A DNA stretch of 25,413 nt from Ruminococcaceae bacterium UBA5413. GTDB taxonomy: Bacteria > Bacillota > Clostridia > Oscillospirales > Acutalibacteraceae. The notes under the pieces were generated by a model. It had not been told where the DNA came from. It worked only from the letters and a program-made list of their open reading frames with translations, and did no database searches. The stretch lies in the NCBI GenBank assembly GCA_002409585.1, contig DHNP01000013.1:20236-45648 (forward strand), in the 5' to 3' direction. A program made the position numbers and the translations under genes. How positions within the stretch are numbered: the first letter of the stretch is position 1; every line of letters begins with the position of its first letter. Shown piece after piece: positions 15,131 through 23,277 of this stretch.

Positions 15131-15754
15131 TTACTGCTTTCCTGGGCAGAAACCCTCTTTCAGCACTGAAGCGCTGCGCTGCCCTCCGGTCATATCGGCA
15201 AGTTTTTTTTGGAATTCCTGAAACATTACGGACTTTATATGGAATTTTACCGTTACCTTGTCGGTGTAGACGGTGCCGTCCTCCTGCGCGCCGCATGACA
15301 GTATAAGCCTTGATACCGTTTTATACTCTCCGTAGGAGCAATGGGTTTGCGCAAAAATACACGGCTCCATCGTTATTATGCCTGCCTTGCTTAAGGCGTC
15401 CGAGGCCGCGCGCGAGTAAGCGCGTATCAGCCCGCCTGCCCCAAGCAGCACGCCTCCGAAGTAGCGCGTAACCACTACCGCCGCGTTTACGGCGCCGGAC
15501 TTTATTACGGCGTTAAGCACAGGAACGCCGCCCGTACCCTGCGGCTCGCCGTCGTCTGAGCATTTCTGCGCGCCGCCCAAAGTGCGGTATGCAAAGACGT
15601 TATGCTTTGCGTCAAAGTGTTCCGCGCGCACAGAGCGTATGAACTTCTCCGCTTCGTCAGGCGTTTCAACTGGCTTTGCCGAGGATATGAACTTAGAACG
15701 TTTTACGGTGAACTCAGAGCGTGACTCACGGCCTATGGTCTTGTACTCTTCCAC
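15131..15754 (-). CDS. YigZ/IMPACT-family protein (UPF0029)
   Basis: The 207-residue protein has the YigZ layout. The N-terminal IMPACT domain contains SKFISSAKPV, HFDAKHNVFAYR, SDDGEPQGTGG and VVVTRYFGGVLLGAGGLIRAYS. A C-terminal ferredoxin-like domain (DUF1949 type) follows. Its biochemical role is not settled; eukaryotic IMPACT acts in translation control. The GTG at 15754 is chosen because AAAGGGGG lies eight bases upstream and the family begins around EYKTI. Upstream reading through the rpmE terminator region gives no family similarity. It is tail-adjacent to the dgt-like operon and probably expressed separately or by readthrough from rpmE. Confidence 0.9.
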   Translation of the reverse strand: MEEYKTIGRESRSEFTVKRSKFISSAKPVETPDEAEKFIRSVRAEHFDAKHNVFAYRTLGGAQKCSDDGEPQGTGGVPVLNAVIKSGAVNAAVVVTRYFGGVLLGAGGLIRAYSRAASDALSKAGIITMEPCIFAQTHCSYGEYKTVSRLILSCGAQEDGTVYTDKVTVKFHIKSVMFQEFQKKLADMTGGQRSASVLKEGFCPGKQ

Positions 15755-15802
15755 GGCTAAGTCCCCCTTTAGAGTTATATGCCGCCGGTTAATCCGGCCG
15801 CG

Positions 15803-15833
15803 AAAAAGAAAAGCGGCACGTAAAAAGTGCCGC
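15803..15833 (-). terminator. intrinsic terminator of rpmE
   Basis: GCGGCAC (15827-15833 read on minus) pairs with GTGCCGC (15813-15819) around a 7-nt loop, followed on the minus strand by TTTTCTTTTT (15803-15812). It begins 17 nt beyond the rpmE stop codon. A small second hairpin (GCCGG/CCGGC) lies just after it. Confidence 0.9.
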
Positions 15834-15850
15834 AATAAATCCGCAGGATA

Positions 15851-16054
15851 TTATTTTGTCATACCGTAACGTTTTTTGAACATTTCCACGCGCCCGCCGG
15901 AGTCAACCAGCTTCTGCTTACCGGTAAAAAACGGATGGCACTTTGAGCAGATTTCAACGTGGATGTCCTGCTTTGTCGACCTTGTATGAATCACATTGCC
16001 GCAGGCGCACGTAATGGTAGCGTCCTTGTACTGCGGATGTATTTTTTCCTTCAT
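15851..16054 (-). CDS. rpmE: 50S ribosomal protein L31 (zinc-binding form)
   Basis: The protein has 67 residues and starts MKEKIHPQYKDA, as usual for L31. The four zinc ligands are present: C-x-C in TCACGN and C-x-x-C in CSKCHPF. This marks the zinc-containing paralogue, as opposed to the cysteine-less form induced under zinc starvation. The HPFFTGKQKLVDSGGRVEMFKKRYG tail is the family signature. The ATG at 16054 is supported by GAGAGGTGA upstream; an in-frame GTG/ATG further up lacks a site. It has its own promoter and terminator, so it is a single-gene unit. Confidence 0.96.
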   Translation of the reverse strand: MKEKIHPQYKDATITCACGNVIHTRSTKQDIHVEICSKCHPFFTGKQKLVDSGGRVEMFKKRYGMTK

Positions 16055-16104
16055 TTCAATCACCTCTCGTACGGATAATCTCATTCTGACATACAATGCA
16101 TTTG

Positions 16105-16133
16105 ATTATACCATAAAATAAATCCGATTTCAA
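16105..16133 (-). promoter_or_regulatory. promoter of rpmE
   Basis: On the minus strand TTGAAA (16128-16133) and TATAAT (16105-16110) are 17 bp apart, with TGG before the -10 giving an extended -10. The expected leader is about 45 nt. Confidence 0.85.
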
Positions 16134-16162
16134 GTCTCCGTGCTTACATTTAACGGTTTTAA

Positions 16163-17374
16163 TCAGTCAGCAGGAAAAAATTTGTCATGGATAGCGGAAA
16201 CCGCCTTGTCGGCGTCTTTAATGTCGATAAGGACAGAGATTTTAATTTCGCTCGTGGAAATCATTTTAATATTTATATCTTTTTCATACAGAGCTTCAAA
16301 CATTTTAGTCGCGGTCCCCGGGTGGGTTTCCATACCGGCGCCGACTATGGAAATCTTCGCCACGTTTTCATCGTAAACAAGCTTCGTAGCCCCTATGGAA
16401 GGCAAGAAAGAGTCGATGGTTTCAAGTGCATCCTTAAGGTTTGAACGCGCAACGGTAAAACTTATGTCTTTCGTGCCGTTGCGTCCGACAGACTGCAGGA
16501 TGATATCCACGTTTATATTTTTCGCTGAAATCCGTGAAAACACCTTAAACGCAAGCCCCGGGCGGTCCGGAACACCTATTATAGAGATACGCGCGACGTC
16601 TTCGTCCTTTGCGACGCCGCTTATGAACAATTTTTCCACTTTACCTGCCTCCTTAACGATAGTACCGGGTTTTTTAGTCATACTTGAGAGTACCTCAAGC
16701 TCAACGCCGTACTCCTTTGCTATTTCCACAGAACGGTTATTAAGTACCTGGGCTCCGAGGGAAGCGAGCTCAAGCATCTCATCATACGAAATGACGTCCA
16801 GCTTTCTCGCATGCTTTACTTTACGCGGGTCCGCAGTATAAACGCCGTCAACATCCGTGTATATCTGGCACAGGTCGGCTTTCATGGCAACTGCCACCGC
16901 GACGGCGCTTGTGTCGGAGCCTCCGCGGCCCAAAGTCGTAACGTCGTCGTATTTGTTTATGCCCTGGAACCCCGCCAAAATGACTATATGCTTTTTGTCG
17001 AGTTCCTTTTGTATGCGCTCAGGCTCCACCCGTTTTATACGCGCCTTGCCGTAGTCGGAGCTTGTTACAAAGCCCGCCTGCCACCCAAGCAGCGAAACCA
17101 CCGGGTAGCCGAGCTTTTCAATAGCCATGGCTAAAAGCGAAGCCGACATCTGCTCGCCCGCCGTCAGAAGCACGTCCATTTCACGCTTTGAAGGGTCTGC
17201 ATTGATTTCACGCGCTTTCTCAAGCAGGTCGTCCGTTGTGTCGCCCTGGGCAGAGACAACGGCAACGACGCTGTTTCCCTTTGCATAAGTTTTTGTTATG
17301 ATTTCGGCAACGTTGAACACGTGTTCCCTGTCCGCAACCGAAGTACCGCCGAATTTCTGGACGATAAGGCTCAT
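16163..17374 (-). CDS. lysC: aspartate kinase
   Basis: This enzyme phosphorylates aspartate, the first step to lysine, threonine, methionine and diaminopimelate. The 403-residue protein begins MSLIVQKFGGTSV, containing the KFGGTS substrate motif. The kinase domain has TLGRGGSDTSAVAVA and IYTDVDGVYTADPR. Two ACT domains occupy about residues 265-403 (ISIIGVPDRPGLAFKVFS and ISIVGAGMETHPGTATKMF), implying feedback control by an end-product amino acid. The ATG at 17374 has GGGAGGG eight to nine bases upstream. An earlier in-frame ATG at 17428 would add residues outside the family. It follows thrB by about 116 bp. I see no lysine riboswitch there. Confidence 0.95.
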   Translation of the reverse strand: MSLIVQKFGGTSVADREHVFNVAEIITKTYAKGNSVVAVVSAQGDTTDDLLEKAREINADPSKREMDVLLTAGEQMSASLLAMAIEKLGYPVVSLLGWQAGFVTSSDYGKARIKRVEPERIQKELDKKHIVILAGFQGINKYDDVTTLGRGGSDTSAVAVAVAMKADLCQIYTDVDGVYTADPRKVKHARKLDVISYDEMLELASLGAQVLNNRSVEIAKEYGVELEVLSSMTKKPGTIVKEAGKVEKLFISGVAKDEDVARISIIGVPDRPGLAFKVFSRISAKNINVDIILQSVGRNGTKDISFTVARSNLKDALETIDSFLPSIGATKLVYDENVAKISIVGAGMETHPGTATKMFEALYEKDINIKMISTSEIKISVLIDIKDADKAVSAIHDKFFPAD

Positions 17375-17490
17375 ATGGTTATGCCCTCCCAAATTAATAA
17401 AGCATTGTAGGTATCTTTTTATATGCATATTTTAAAGGTTTATTTAACTCTTAGCCGTCATTGCACGGATAAGCCGCATAAAGCCGCGCG

Positions 17491-18387
17491 TTACTGCGGA
17501 AGTATGGCCGCACCCTGCGAATCAGTACTTAAAATTTCAATGCGCCACCCGTTCGCGCCCTTGCTTTTAAGCCTGCCGGGGGCGTACTTTGAAAACAGCC
17601 CGGCGTCTTCGGCTTTGATAAGCGAAACCACTGTAGGCCCAGCGCCGCTTATATATGTGCCGAGGGAACCCATCTCATAGCTTATCCTGAAAACGTCGTC
17701 GAGGTTTTTTATAAGCCCCGAACGGTACGGCTGGTGTATCTTGTCCTGAACCGCGACGCGCAAGTTTTCAAGCCTGCCCGAAAACAGCGATGCAACCATA
17801 AGCGCCGAGCGCGAAAGGTTGTAAACCGCGTCCGCCCTCGGGTACTGCTGCGGCAGAACCGAACGGGCTTTTTCCGTTTTAAGCTCGAAAGGCGGTATGA
17901 ACAGCGCAAACCTTATTTTATCCGAAACAGGCACGCTTACACTGTAAACGCTTTTGTTTTCAATAGCTGAAGCCGCGAGCCCGCCCTCTATGGCCGGGGT
18001 TGTGTTGTCGGGGTGGCCCTCTATCTCGGCCGCAAGGTTTATAAGGTCATGCCGTGTAAGCGGCCTGCCAAGGAACCTGTTTGCGCCGAGTATGCCCGCC
18101 ACTATGCACGCCGAACTGCTCCCGAGGCCGCGTGCCATGGGTATATTGTTAAGCTGCACTATCTTAAGGCCTTTAAGCGTGCGTCCGCACTTTTCGTAGA
18201 GGCATTTCGCGGCGGAAAAAATCAGGTTGCTTTCGTCAGTCGGTACTTTTACATTGTCTTTGCTTGAAATCTCCAAAGTGTCCGACTCTTCCATCCAAAC
18301 CTCGTTGTAAAGTGTGAGAGCTATGCCGAGCGAATCGAATCCGGAGCCTAAATTCGCGCTCGTGGCCGGAACTTTTATATGAACCAT
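17491..18387 (-). CDS. thrB: homoserine kinase
   Basis: The GHMP-family kinase makes O-phosphohomoserine, the precursor of threonine. The 298-residue length is typical. Motif 1 is VPATSANLGSGFDSLG (6-21), the ATP-binding motif 2 is MARGLGSSSACIVAG (84-98), and motif 3 is GTYISGAGPTVVSL (243-256). It follows hom by 23 bp with GAGGTAGG as ribosome site, so the two are co-transcribed. thrC is not in this window. Confidence 0.95.
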   Translation of the reverse strand: MVHIKVPATSANLGSGFDSLGIALTLYNEVWMEESDTLEISSKDNVKVPTDESNLIFSAAKCLYEKCGRTLKGLKIVQLNNIPMARGLGSSSACIVAGILGANRFLGRPLTRHDLINLAAEIEGHPDNTTPAIEGGLAASAIENKSVYSVSVPVSDKIRFALFIPPFELKTEKARSVLPQQYPRADAVYNLSRSALMVASLFSGRLENLRVAVQDKIHQPYRSGLIKNLDDVFRISYEMGSLGTYISGAGPTVVSLIKAEDAGLFSKYAPGRLKSKGANGWRIEILSTDSQGAAILPQ

Positions 18388-18410
18388 TTTAAACCTACCT
18401 CAAATCAAAT

Positions 18411-19655
18411 TCATAAATCACTTATGCGGATCTCATTTACAGTTTTTATGCCTAACCCAGCCAAGGCCTTGATTTTATCGTCTATATCCTTTTCCTTCAT
18501 CGGTTTTGTTACAAACGCAATCTCGCCTTTTTCCGCATCTTTTCTTGAAAGGCGTTCCACGCTGCCGAAGCAGTTCGCAATGTTTTTAAACGCAAGCGCG
18601 TCGTCGTCTGTCTCCGCGCGTATGTACATTGCTACTTCATTCTGCTTATAGTCTTCGACATAGTCTTTGTCGCCGTCGCTCCAAAACAGGTACTTACGCG
18701 TTTTAAGATGTTTCGCACAGTCTATCACATCAGCCACAACGGCGCTCGCCGTCGGATACTTTCCCGCGCCGCGGCCGTAAAAAACGACGTCGCCTGCGGA
18801 ATCGCCGCGCACGAGTATGCCGTTAAAAACGTCGTCTATGTTTGCAAGCTGGCTTTCGCACGGCAGGAACATCGGGCACACGATTATCTGCAGCTTACCA
18901 TTTTCAAGCTTGCGGACCTGTCCTATGAGTTTTATGACGCCGCCCCACGCTGAAGCGTACTCTACGTCTTTAAGCGTTATATGCTCTATGCCCTCAGTAT
19001 GCACCTGCTCAGGGTAGACGTGCCTGCCGTACGCAAGCGAAGCCAAAATGCATATTTTGCGGCACGCATCGTAGCCCTTGATGTCAGCGTCAGGGTTGCG
19101 TTCCGCATAGCCGAGTTTTTGGGCCAGCGCAAGCGTTTCGGCAAAAGGTTTCTTTTCGCTTATCATTTTTGTAAGTATGAAATTAGTCGTACCGTTGAGT
19201 ATGCCTGCTATCTCCACGACGTCGTTTGCCGCAAGGCACTGGCTTATGGGCCTTATTATAGGTATGCCGCCGCCGACGCTTGCCTCAAAAAGGAAATTAG
19301 TGTTGTTATCTTTTGCAAGCCTGAGCAGCTCGGCGCCTTTTGACGCTACAAGCTCCTTGTTTGAAGTAACAACGCTCCTGCCGGAAGAAAGGCAGCGCTT
19401 AGTGTACTCAAAAGCCGGATGTATGCCGCCCATGACTTCGACAACTATTTTTATTTCCGGATCATTTATAATGGTGTCAAAAGACTTTATAAATTTCTTT
19501 TCATAAGGGCTTCCTGGAAAGTCCCTCAGATCCAATATATATTTTATCCCTATGCGGACGTTGGCCCTTTTTTCTATGCTGTCGGCGTGCTTCTCTACGA
19601 CGTCCACAACGCCTGAACCAACGGTCCCAAATCCCATGACCGCTACCTCAATCAT
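18411..19655 (-). CDS. hom: homoserine dehydrogenase
   Basis: This enzyme reduces aspartate semialdehyde to homoserine, the branch to threonine and methionine. The 414-residue protein has an N-terminal NAD(P)-binding motif GFGTVGSG (8-15), VVTSNKELVA with K100, the signature GILNGTTNFIL (151-161), and the catalytic region NPDADIKGYDACRK (187-200). A C-terminal ACT domain at about 340-410 suggests threonine feedback. The ATG follows AAAAGGAG by nine bases. It is the first gene of the hom-thrB unit and probably shares expression with lysC. Confidence 0.95.
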   Translation of the reverse strand: MIEVAVMGFGTVGSGVVDVVEKHADSIEKRANVRIGIKYILDLRDFPGSPYEKKFIKSFDTIINDPEIKIVVEVMGGIHPAFEYTKRCLSSGRSVVTSNKELVASKGAELLRLAKDNNTNFLFEASVGGGIPIIRPISQCLAANDVVEIAGILNGTTNFILTKMISEKKPFAETLALAQKLGYAERNPDADIKGYDACRKICILASLAYGRHVYPEQVHTEGIEHITLKDVEYASAWGGVIKLIGQVRKLENGKLQIIVCPMFLPCESQLANIDDVFNGILVRGDSAGDVVFYGRGAGKYPTASAVVADVIDCAKHLKTRKYLFWSDGDKDYVEDYKQNEVAMYIRAETDDDALAFKNIANCFGSVERLSRKDAEKGEIAFVTKPMKEKDIDDKIKALAGLGIKTVNEIRISDL

Positions 19656-19960
19656 ACCTCGATACTCCTTTTACATCAATTCCGCAAACCAGGCAGTAAA
19701 AGCGGCTAAAACTAACCATCCTGCCTTACTCCGCGCCGCGCAAATTCCGCTTAAACGGGTAAGCCCCCGCCTGCAGCAGGCCGCACTGCGCGGCGCCGGG
19801 TGCCGGCAGACGCCAAAGCCCGGTTTAAAAAGAACAACCGCGAAATAAAGCTGTGAACAAACCATACCTGCATTATATACTTTATAAGTTTATCATATTT
19901 TTCCGCTCTATTCAACAATTAAGGCTTTAAATTCTGCATTTTCGGCGCTGGCCTACGGCC
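19656..19960 (-). promoter_or_regulatory. promoter and structured leader region upstream of hom
   Basis: No gene is supported in this stretch. A possible promoter on the minus strand is TTGAAT-17 bp-TAAACT (start of leader near 19880), with an alternative TATAAT nearby lacking a good -35. The leader of about 200 nt can form several hairpins: CCGGG/CCCGG, GCCGC-gcagt-GCGGC and AGGCAG/CTGCCT near hom. I recognise no T-box, lysine or SAM riboswitch motif, and no run of threonine codons in a leader peptide. Confidence 0.4.
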
Positions 19961-22240
19961 TCACCCCGACGCGCCTTCAGATACCTGTTTTTCTTCCGCT
20001 TCACGCTCAGTCTTTGTCTCTCCCGACGAAATACCTTCTCCGCCCTGCGAAGAATTTTCAAGCGTTTCGCCTGACTGGCTGGATGAAGCCTCGGGCTGGC
20101 TCGACTCATCTTCCGTTCCGGCCGAGCTTGCAGGTTCCACCTGCTCGGGCGTGTGGTCAAGGCTGCACTGTTTAGGCAGGTTGTTTTTGTCGTACCAGCC
20201 TACGGCGGTAGACTCGCACACGCCGGGGACCGCAAGGAGCCCGCTCTTTTTGCAATATGTCATAGACACAACGTTTTTTGAAAGCTCAAAGTCCTTTTTC
20301 TGTTTATTTTTCAAATACTGCGACATTATCGTCTTCCAGACTTTTTTCGCGGTCGATGTATTTTTAATGGTAGCAGGCTGCCTGTAGCCCGTCCATATGC
20401 CCGCGACGGCATACGGCGTTCCGGCTATGAACCAACTGTCCCTGTTTGAGTTCGTCGTACCTGTTTTGCCGTAGACGTCCCAGCCGCTTATGCCTGAGCC
20501 TGAGCCTGTGCCGTTCTTAACGACATTGTTGAGCAGTTTATGGACGACGGCGGAGGTTTCCGGTGTTATAACCTGCGTATAAGTTTCTTTACGGTTGTCG
20601 AGTATGACGTTGCCGTCATGGTCTTTTACATAGTAATAGGTATACGGCTTATAGTATTTTCCGCTATTACCGAATATTTGAAATCCAGCGGTCATTTCAC
20701 GCACCGTGACGCCCTGTGTGAAGCCGCCGACGGCCATGGCCGCAAGCGTGTTGTCGGCAGGTTCGAGGCTTGTGAAGTGCAGTTTGTCCTTTAAAAAATT
20801 ATAACTTGTATTCGGCGAAATCGCCTTGCACAGCCTTGCCGAAGCCGCGTTGAGCGACCACTGCAGCGCGTACTCGACCGTTACGTTGCCGTAGTACTTG
20901 AGCTGCGCGTTAGCAGGTCCGGACTGGCCGTCTTTCCAGTTCGGAAGCGGCTCGTCCTCTATAAGGCTTGAGTAGTTGATTTTTCCCATATTTATGGCCG
21001 GCCCGTACACAGCCAGCGGTTTTATTGTAGACCCGGGCTGCCTTTTCGTGTCCGTCGCAAGGCTTAGAAGGCGGTTGCCCGTTTTTTCCCCGCGCCCGCC
21101 TACTATGGCGAGCACGCGGCCGGCATAGTCCATGGCAACATAACCGCCCTGAAGCTTTTTATCACTCGAAGGGAAAACTTTGCCGCTTGTAAACGCGTCC
21201 TCGGCTATTTTCTGCAGCTCGGTGTCCTCTGCCGAGTATATCTTCAGCCCTCCGTGGTATATCATGTCCACAGCCTTTTCGGAAGAACAGTTGTAGTGGC
21301 TCATAAGGTCTTCTTTTACATCTTCGAACATGGTGTCCGTGTACCAGTCCCACGACTTGTCGCTGCTTGAAGTGCTGACTTTTTTCGTACCGGTGAACTT
21401 CATGTTTTCGGACTCCGCCATGGCTTCGTCGTACTGTGCCTTCGTTATCCTGTTCTGGCCGTACATTTCTTTAAGCACCGTCTGCTGGCGCTCCTTGTTT
21501 TTGTCCGGATGCAAAAGCGGGTTGTACGCGGTGGGGTTCTGCGTTATGCCGGCTATGCTGGCGCACTGCGCTATGTCGCACTCTGAGATATCTTTCCCGA
21601 AGTAAGTGTTGGCGGCCGTCTGCACGCCGTAACACCCGTCCCCGAAATTCACGACATTAAGGTATGCCGTCAGTATCTCTTCTTTAGAGTATTTTTTTTC
21701 AAGGTTCAGCGCCCTGAAAATTTCTTTCACCTTGCGTGTTATGCTGACCTGGTTTTCACCGGTGATATTTTTTACAAGCTGCTGCGTTATGGTTGAGCCT
21801 CCGTAGCTGCCCCCGCTTGTAAACAGCGCCTTCGCCGCCCCTACTGTGCGTATCCAGTCTACGCCCTTGTGCTCGTAGAAGCGTTTGTCCTCTATGGACA
21901 CAACCGCGTCTTTCATGGTTTTAGGGATCTTGTCGTAGTCTGCCCAAACCCTGTTTTCACTGCTCTGCAGGCTTACGGTCTTTACTCCGCTGGTGCTGTT
22001 TCCAATATATATAAAACTCGTGTAATTTATCTGCAGTTTATTAAGGTCGTAATTTATAGATTCATCTTTCAGGCTGTGCAAATAAGAAAAGGTGAAAATA
22101 ATCAGCGCCGCACCGACTAAAAACAAAACCGAAAAGCATGTGAAAAGGAATTTGCCGAACATCTTCACCATGCACCTCGGCGTAGAAGTTTCGAAAACGG
22201 AATAGCCACGCGCGGCATACTTGTTGATATCGGTCTTCAT
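19961..22240 (-). CDS. class A penicillin-binding protein (bifunctional transglycosylase/transpeptidase)
   Basis: This enzyme polymerises and cross-links peptidoglycan outside the membrane. The 759-residue protein has a short cytoplasmic tail, one membrane segment (about 31-53), and a GT51 domain with catalytic E117 in EDKRFYEHKG. GGSTITQQLVKN (147-158), RKVKEIFRA and NFGDGCYGVQTAANTYFGK follow. The transpeptidase has SxxK at S404-K407 (PGSTIKP), SxN at S462-N464 (WSLNAAS) and KTG at 592-594. A Ser/Glu/Gly-rich low-complexity tail spans about 700-759. The ATG at 22240 is favoured because GGATGTGAT, close to GGAGGTGAT, lies six bases upstream; a TTG nine codons earlier has no site. It is divergent from a BofC-C-like gene. 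Confidence 0.94.
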   Translation of the reverse strand: MKTDINKYAARGYSVFETSTPRCMVKMFGKFLFTCFSVLFLVGAALIIFTFSYLHSLKDESINYDLNKLQINYTSFIYIGNSTSGVKTVSLQSSENRVWADYDKIPKTMKDAVVSIEDKRFYEHKGVDWIRTVGAAKALFTSGGSYGGSTITQQLVKNITGENQVSITRKVKEIFRALNLEKKYSKEEILTAYLNVVNFGDGCYGVQTAANTYFGKDISECDIAQCASIAGITQNPTAYNPLLHPDKNKERQQTVLKEMYGQNRITKAQYDEAMAESENMKFTGTKKVSTSSSDKSWDWYTDTMFEDVKEDLMSHYNCSSEKAVDMIYHGGLKIYSAEDTELQKIAEDAFTSGKVFPSSDKKLQGGYVAMDYAGRVLAIVGGRGEKTGNRLLSLATDTKRQPGSTIKPLAVYGPAINMGKINYSSLIEDEPLPNWKDGQSGPANAQLKYYGNVTVEYALQWSLNAASARLCKAISPNTSYNFLKDKLHFTSLEPADNTLAAMAVGGFTQGVTVREMTAGFQIFGNSGKYYKPYTYYYVKDHDGNVILDNRKETYTQVITPETSAVVHKLLNNVVKNGTGSGSGISGWDVYGKTGTTNSNRDSWFIAGTPYAVAGIWTGYRQPATIKNTSTAKKVWKTIMSQYLKNKQKKDFELSKNVVSMTYCKKSGLLAVPGVCESTAVGWYDKNNLPKQCSLDHTPEQVEPASSAGTEDESSQPEASSSQSGETLENSSQGGEGISSGETKTEREAEEKQVSEGASG

Positions 22241-22340
22241 AATAATATCACATCCATAATGAAACAAAATATCGGCATATTTTTACCAATTAATGAATAT
22301 ACAGCCAATTACTTCAAATAATAAGACCGGGGTGATTATC

Positions 22341-22736
22341 GTGAAAAAATCATTGGTTTTATTATTGTGCGCAACTCTGATTTTAATGATAGTTATATTT
22401 GCGGATTTCCCGCACAAATCCATATCCGGTAAAACAGGTGATGTGTCAGAGTCAGATATATTATATAATAATACCTTAAACAGCACTTCAAGTCAAGGAA
22501 GCAGCTCACCTGAAAGCCTCGCCGGCAGTGAAGCCACAAAAACATTTTATATTGTAAAAGAGTACAACGGCCATATCGGCGTCTTTAAAAACACGTCGGA
22601 CAAGCCTTTTAAAGAGTACGACGTGCCCGTGAGCACGCTTCCCATAGAAAACCAGATGAAGCTTAAAAGCAGCGAAGGGTACAGGGAAGAAAGCCTTGGC
22701 GACGTTGAAAAGCTCATAGAAGACTTTGACGGCTGA
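22341..22736 (+). CDS. membrane-anchored protein with BofC C-terminal-like domain
   Basis: The 131-residue protein has an N-terminal membrane anchor or signal (KKSLVLLLCATLILMIVIF), a Ser/Asn/Thr-rich linker to about residue 65, and a small C-terminal domain. The segment FYIVKEYNGHIGVFKN, then LPIENQMKLKSSEG and EKLIEDFDG, resembles the BofC C-terminal domain. In B. subtilis BofC acts in the forespore intermembrane space in the sigma-K checkpoint. The BofC N-terminal part is absent here, so a different role is possible. The GTG start follows GGGGTGAT by four bases; the region upstream of it in frame lacks a site. It is divergent from the penicillin-binding protein gene, with about 100 bp between. 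Confidence 0.7.
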   Translation: MKKSLVLLLCATLILMIVIFADFPHKSISGKTGDVSESDILYNNTLNSTSSQGSSSPESLAGSEATKTFYIVKEYNGHIGVFKNTSDKPFKEYDVPVSTLPIENQMKLKSSEGYREESLGDVEKLIEDFDG

Positions 22737-22786
22737 GTACGCTCCGGCGGCGCTGAAAAAACAGCCTTAACCCTCGCCGCCCGCTC

Positions 22787-22815
22787 TTGACACGCCTTTA
22801 ATGTACTGGTATACT
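22787..22815 (+). promoter_or_regulatory. promoter of the rpsF-ssb-rpsR operon
   Basis: TTGACA (22787-22792) and TATACT (22810-22815) are 17 bp apart, with TGG immediately before the -10. The start near 22822 gives a leader of about 90 nt. Confidence 0.9.
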
Positions 22816-22835
22816 AATAAATATTCAGAAAAGCT

Positions 22836-22889
22836 ATATTTGCTTTTCTCCTTGCTCCGTGCAAATATTTTTAAGGCGCGGGGCCTTAA
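22836..22889 (+). promoter_or_regulatory. leader hairpins of rpsF, candidate S6:S18 autoregulatory site
   Basis: ATATTTGC (22836-22843) pairs perfectly with GCAAATAT (22861-22868), with CCGT just before the right arm. A second perfect hairpin, TTAAGGC-gcggg-GCCTTAA, occupies 22871-22889 and ends about 20 nt before the start codon. Many bacteria carry an S6:S18-binding RNA element, with a conserved CCG, at this place. The position and CCG fit, but the consensus match was not tested. Confidence 0.45.
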
Positions 22890-22912
22890 GTCCAAAAGGA
22901 GGTGCTACTCAA

Positions 22913-23272
22913 GTGGCAGATATCAAAAATTCATACGAAACTGTTTTCATCCTCTCTATGAAACTCGGTGACGAAGGCATAGAGACCCTTTCCGAAAAGT
23001 TCAAGGGCCTTATCGAAGCCAACGCTGAAATCGAAAATATCGACAAATGGGGAAAGCGCAGGCTTGCTTACCCTATAAACAAAGAGGAAGAGGGCTACTA
23101 CACTTTAATCAGCTTTAAGAGCGCACCGTCGTTCATTGCGGAACTCGAAAGGGTTTACAAGATTACCGACGGCGTACTGCGCTACCTGACTGTTAAAAAA
23201 GAACAGCCTAAAAAGGTAAAGCCAAAAAAGGTGAAAGCCGTACCAGCAGCCGACGATAAAAAGGAAGAGTGA
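22913..23272 (+). CDS. rpsF: 30S ribosomal protein S6
   Basis: The 119-residue protein begins with GTG (ADIKNSYETVFIL), preceded by AAAGGAGGTG at about eight bases. The S6 ferredoxin-like fold is evident, with WGKRRLAYPINKEEEGYYTLISF and VLRYLTVK. Bacterial S6 is usually about 95-100 residues. Here a Lys/Pro/Ala-rich tail (KKEQPKKVKPKKVKA...) extends the C-terminus by about 20 residues. In the ribosome S6 pairs with S18, encoded two genes downstream. The gene ends five bases before ssb. Confidence 0.96.
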   Translation: MADIKNSYETVFILSMKLGDEGIETLSEKFKGLIEANAEIENIDKWGKRRLAYPINKEEEGYYTLISFKSAPSFIAELERVYKITDGVLRYLTVKKEQPKKVKPKKVKAVPAADDKKEE

Positions 23273-23277
23273 CTTAA

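Noticed and set aside
17375..17490. Lysine riboswitch upstream of lysC
   Set aside because: The gap is about 116 bp, too short for the lysine riboswitch, and no characteristic motif is present.
19671..19865. Leftward 64-codon frame in the hom leader as an attenuator leader peptide
   Set aside because: No run of Thr, Ile or Met codons and no clear ribosome site before the start.
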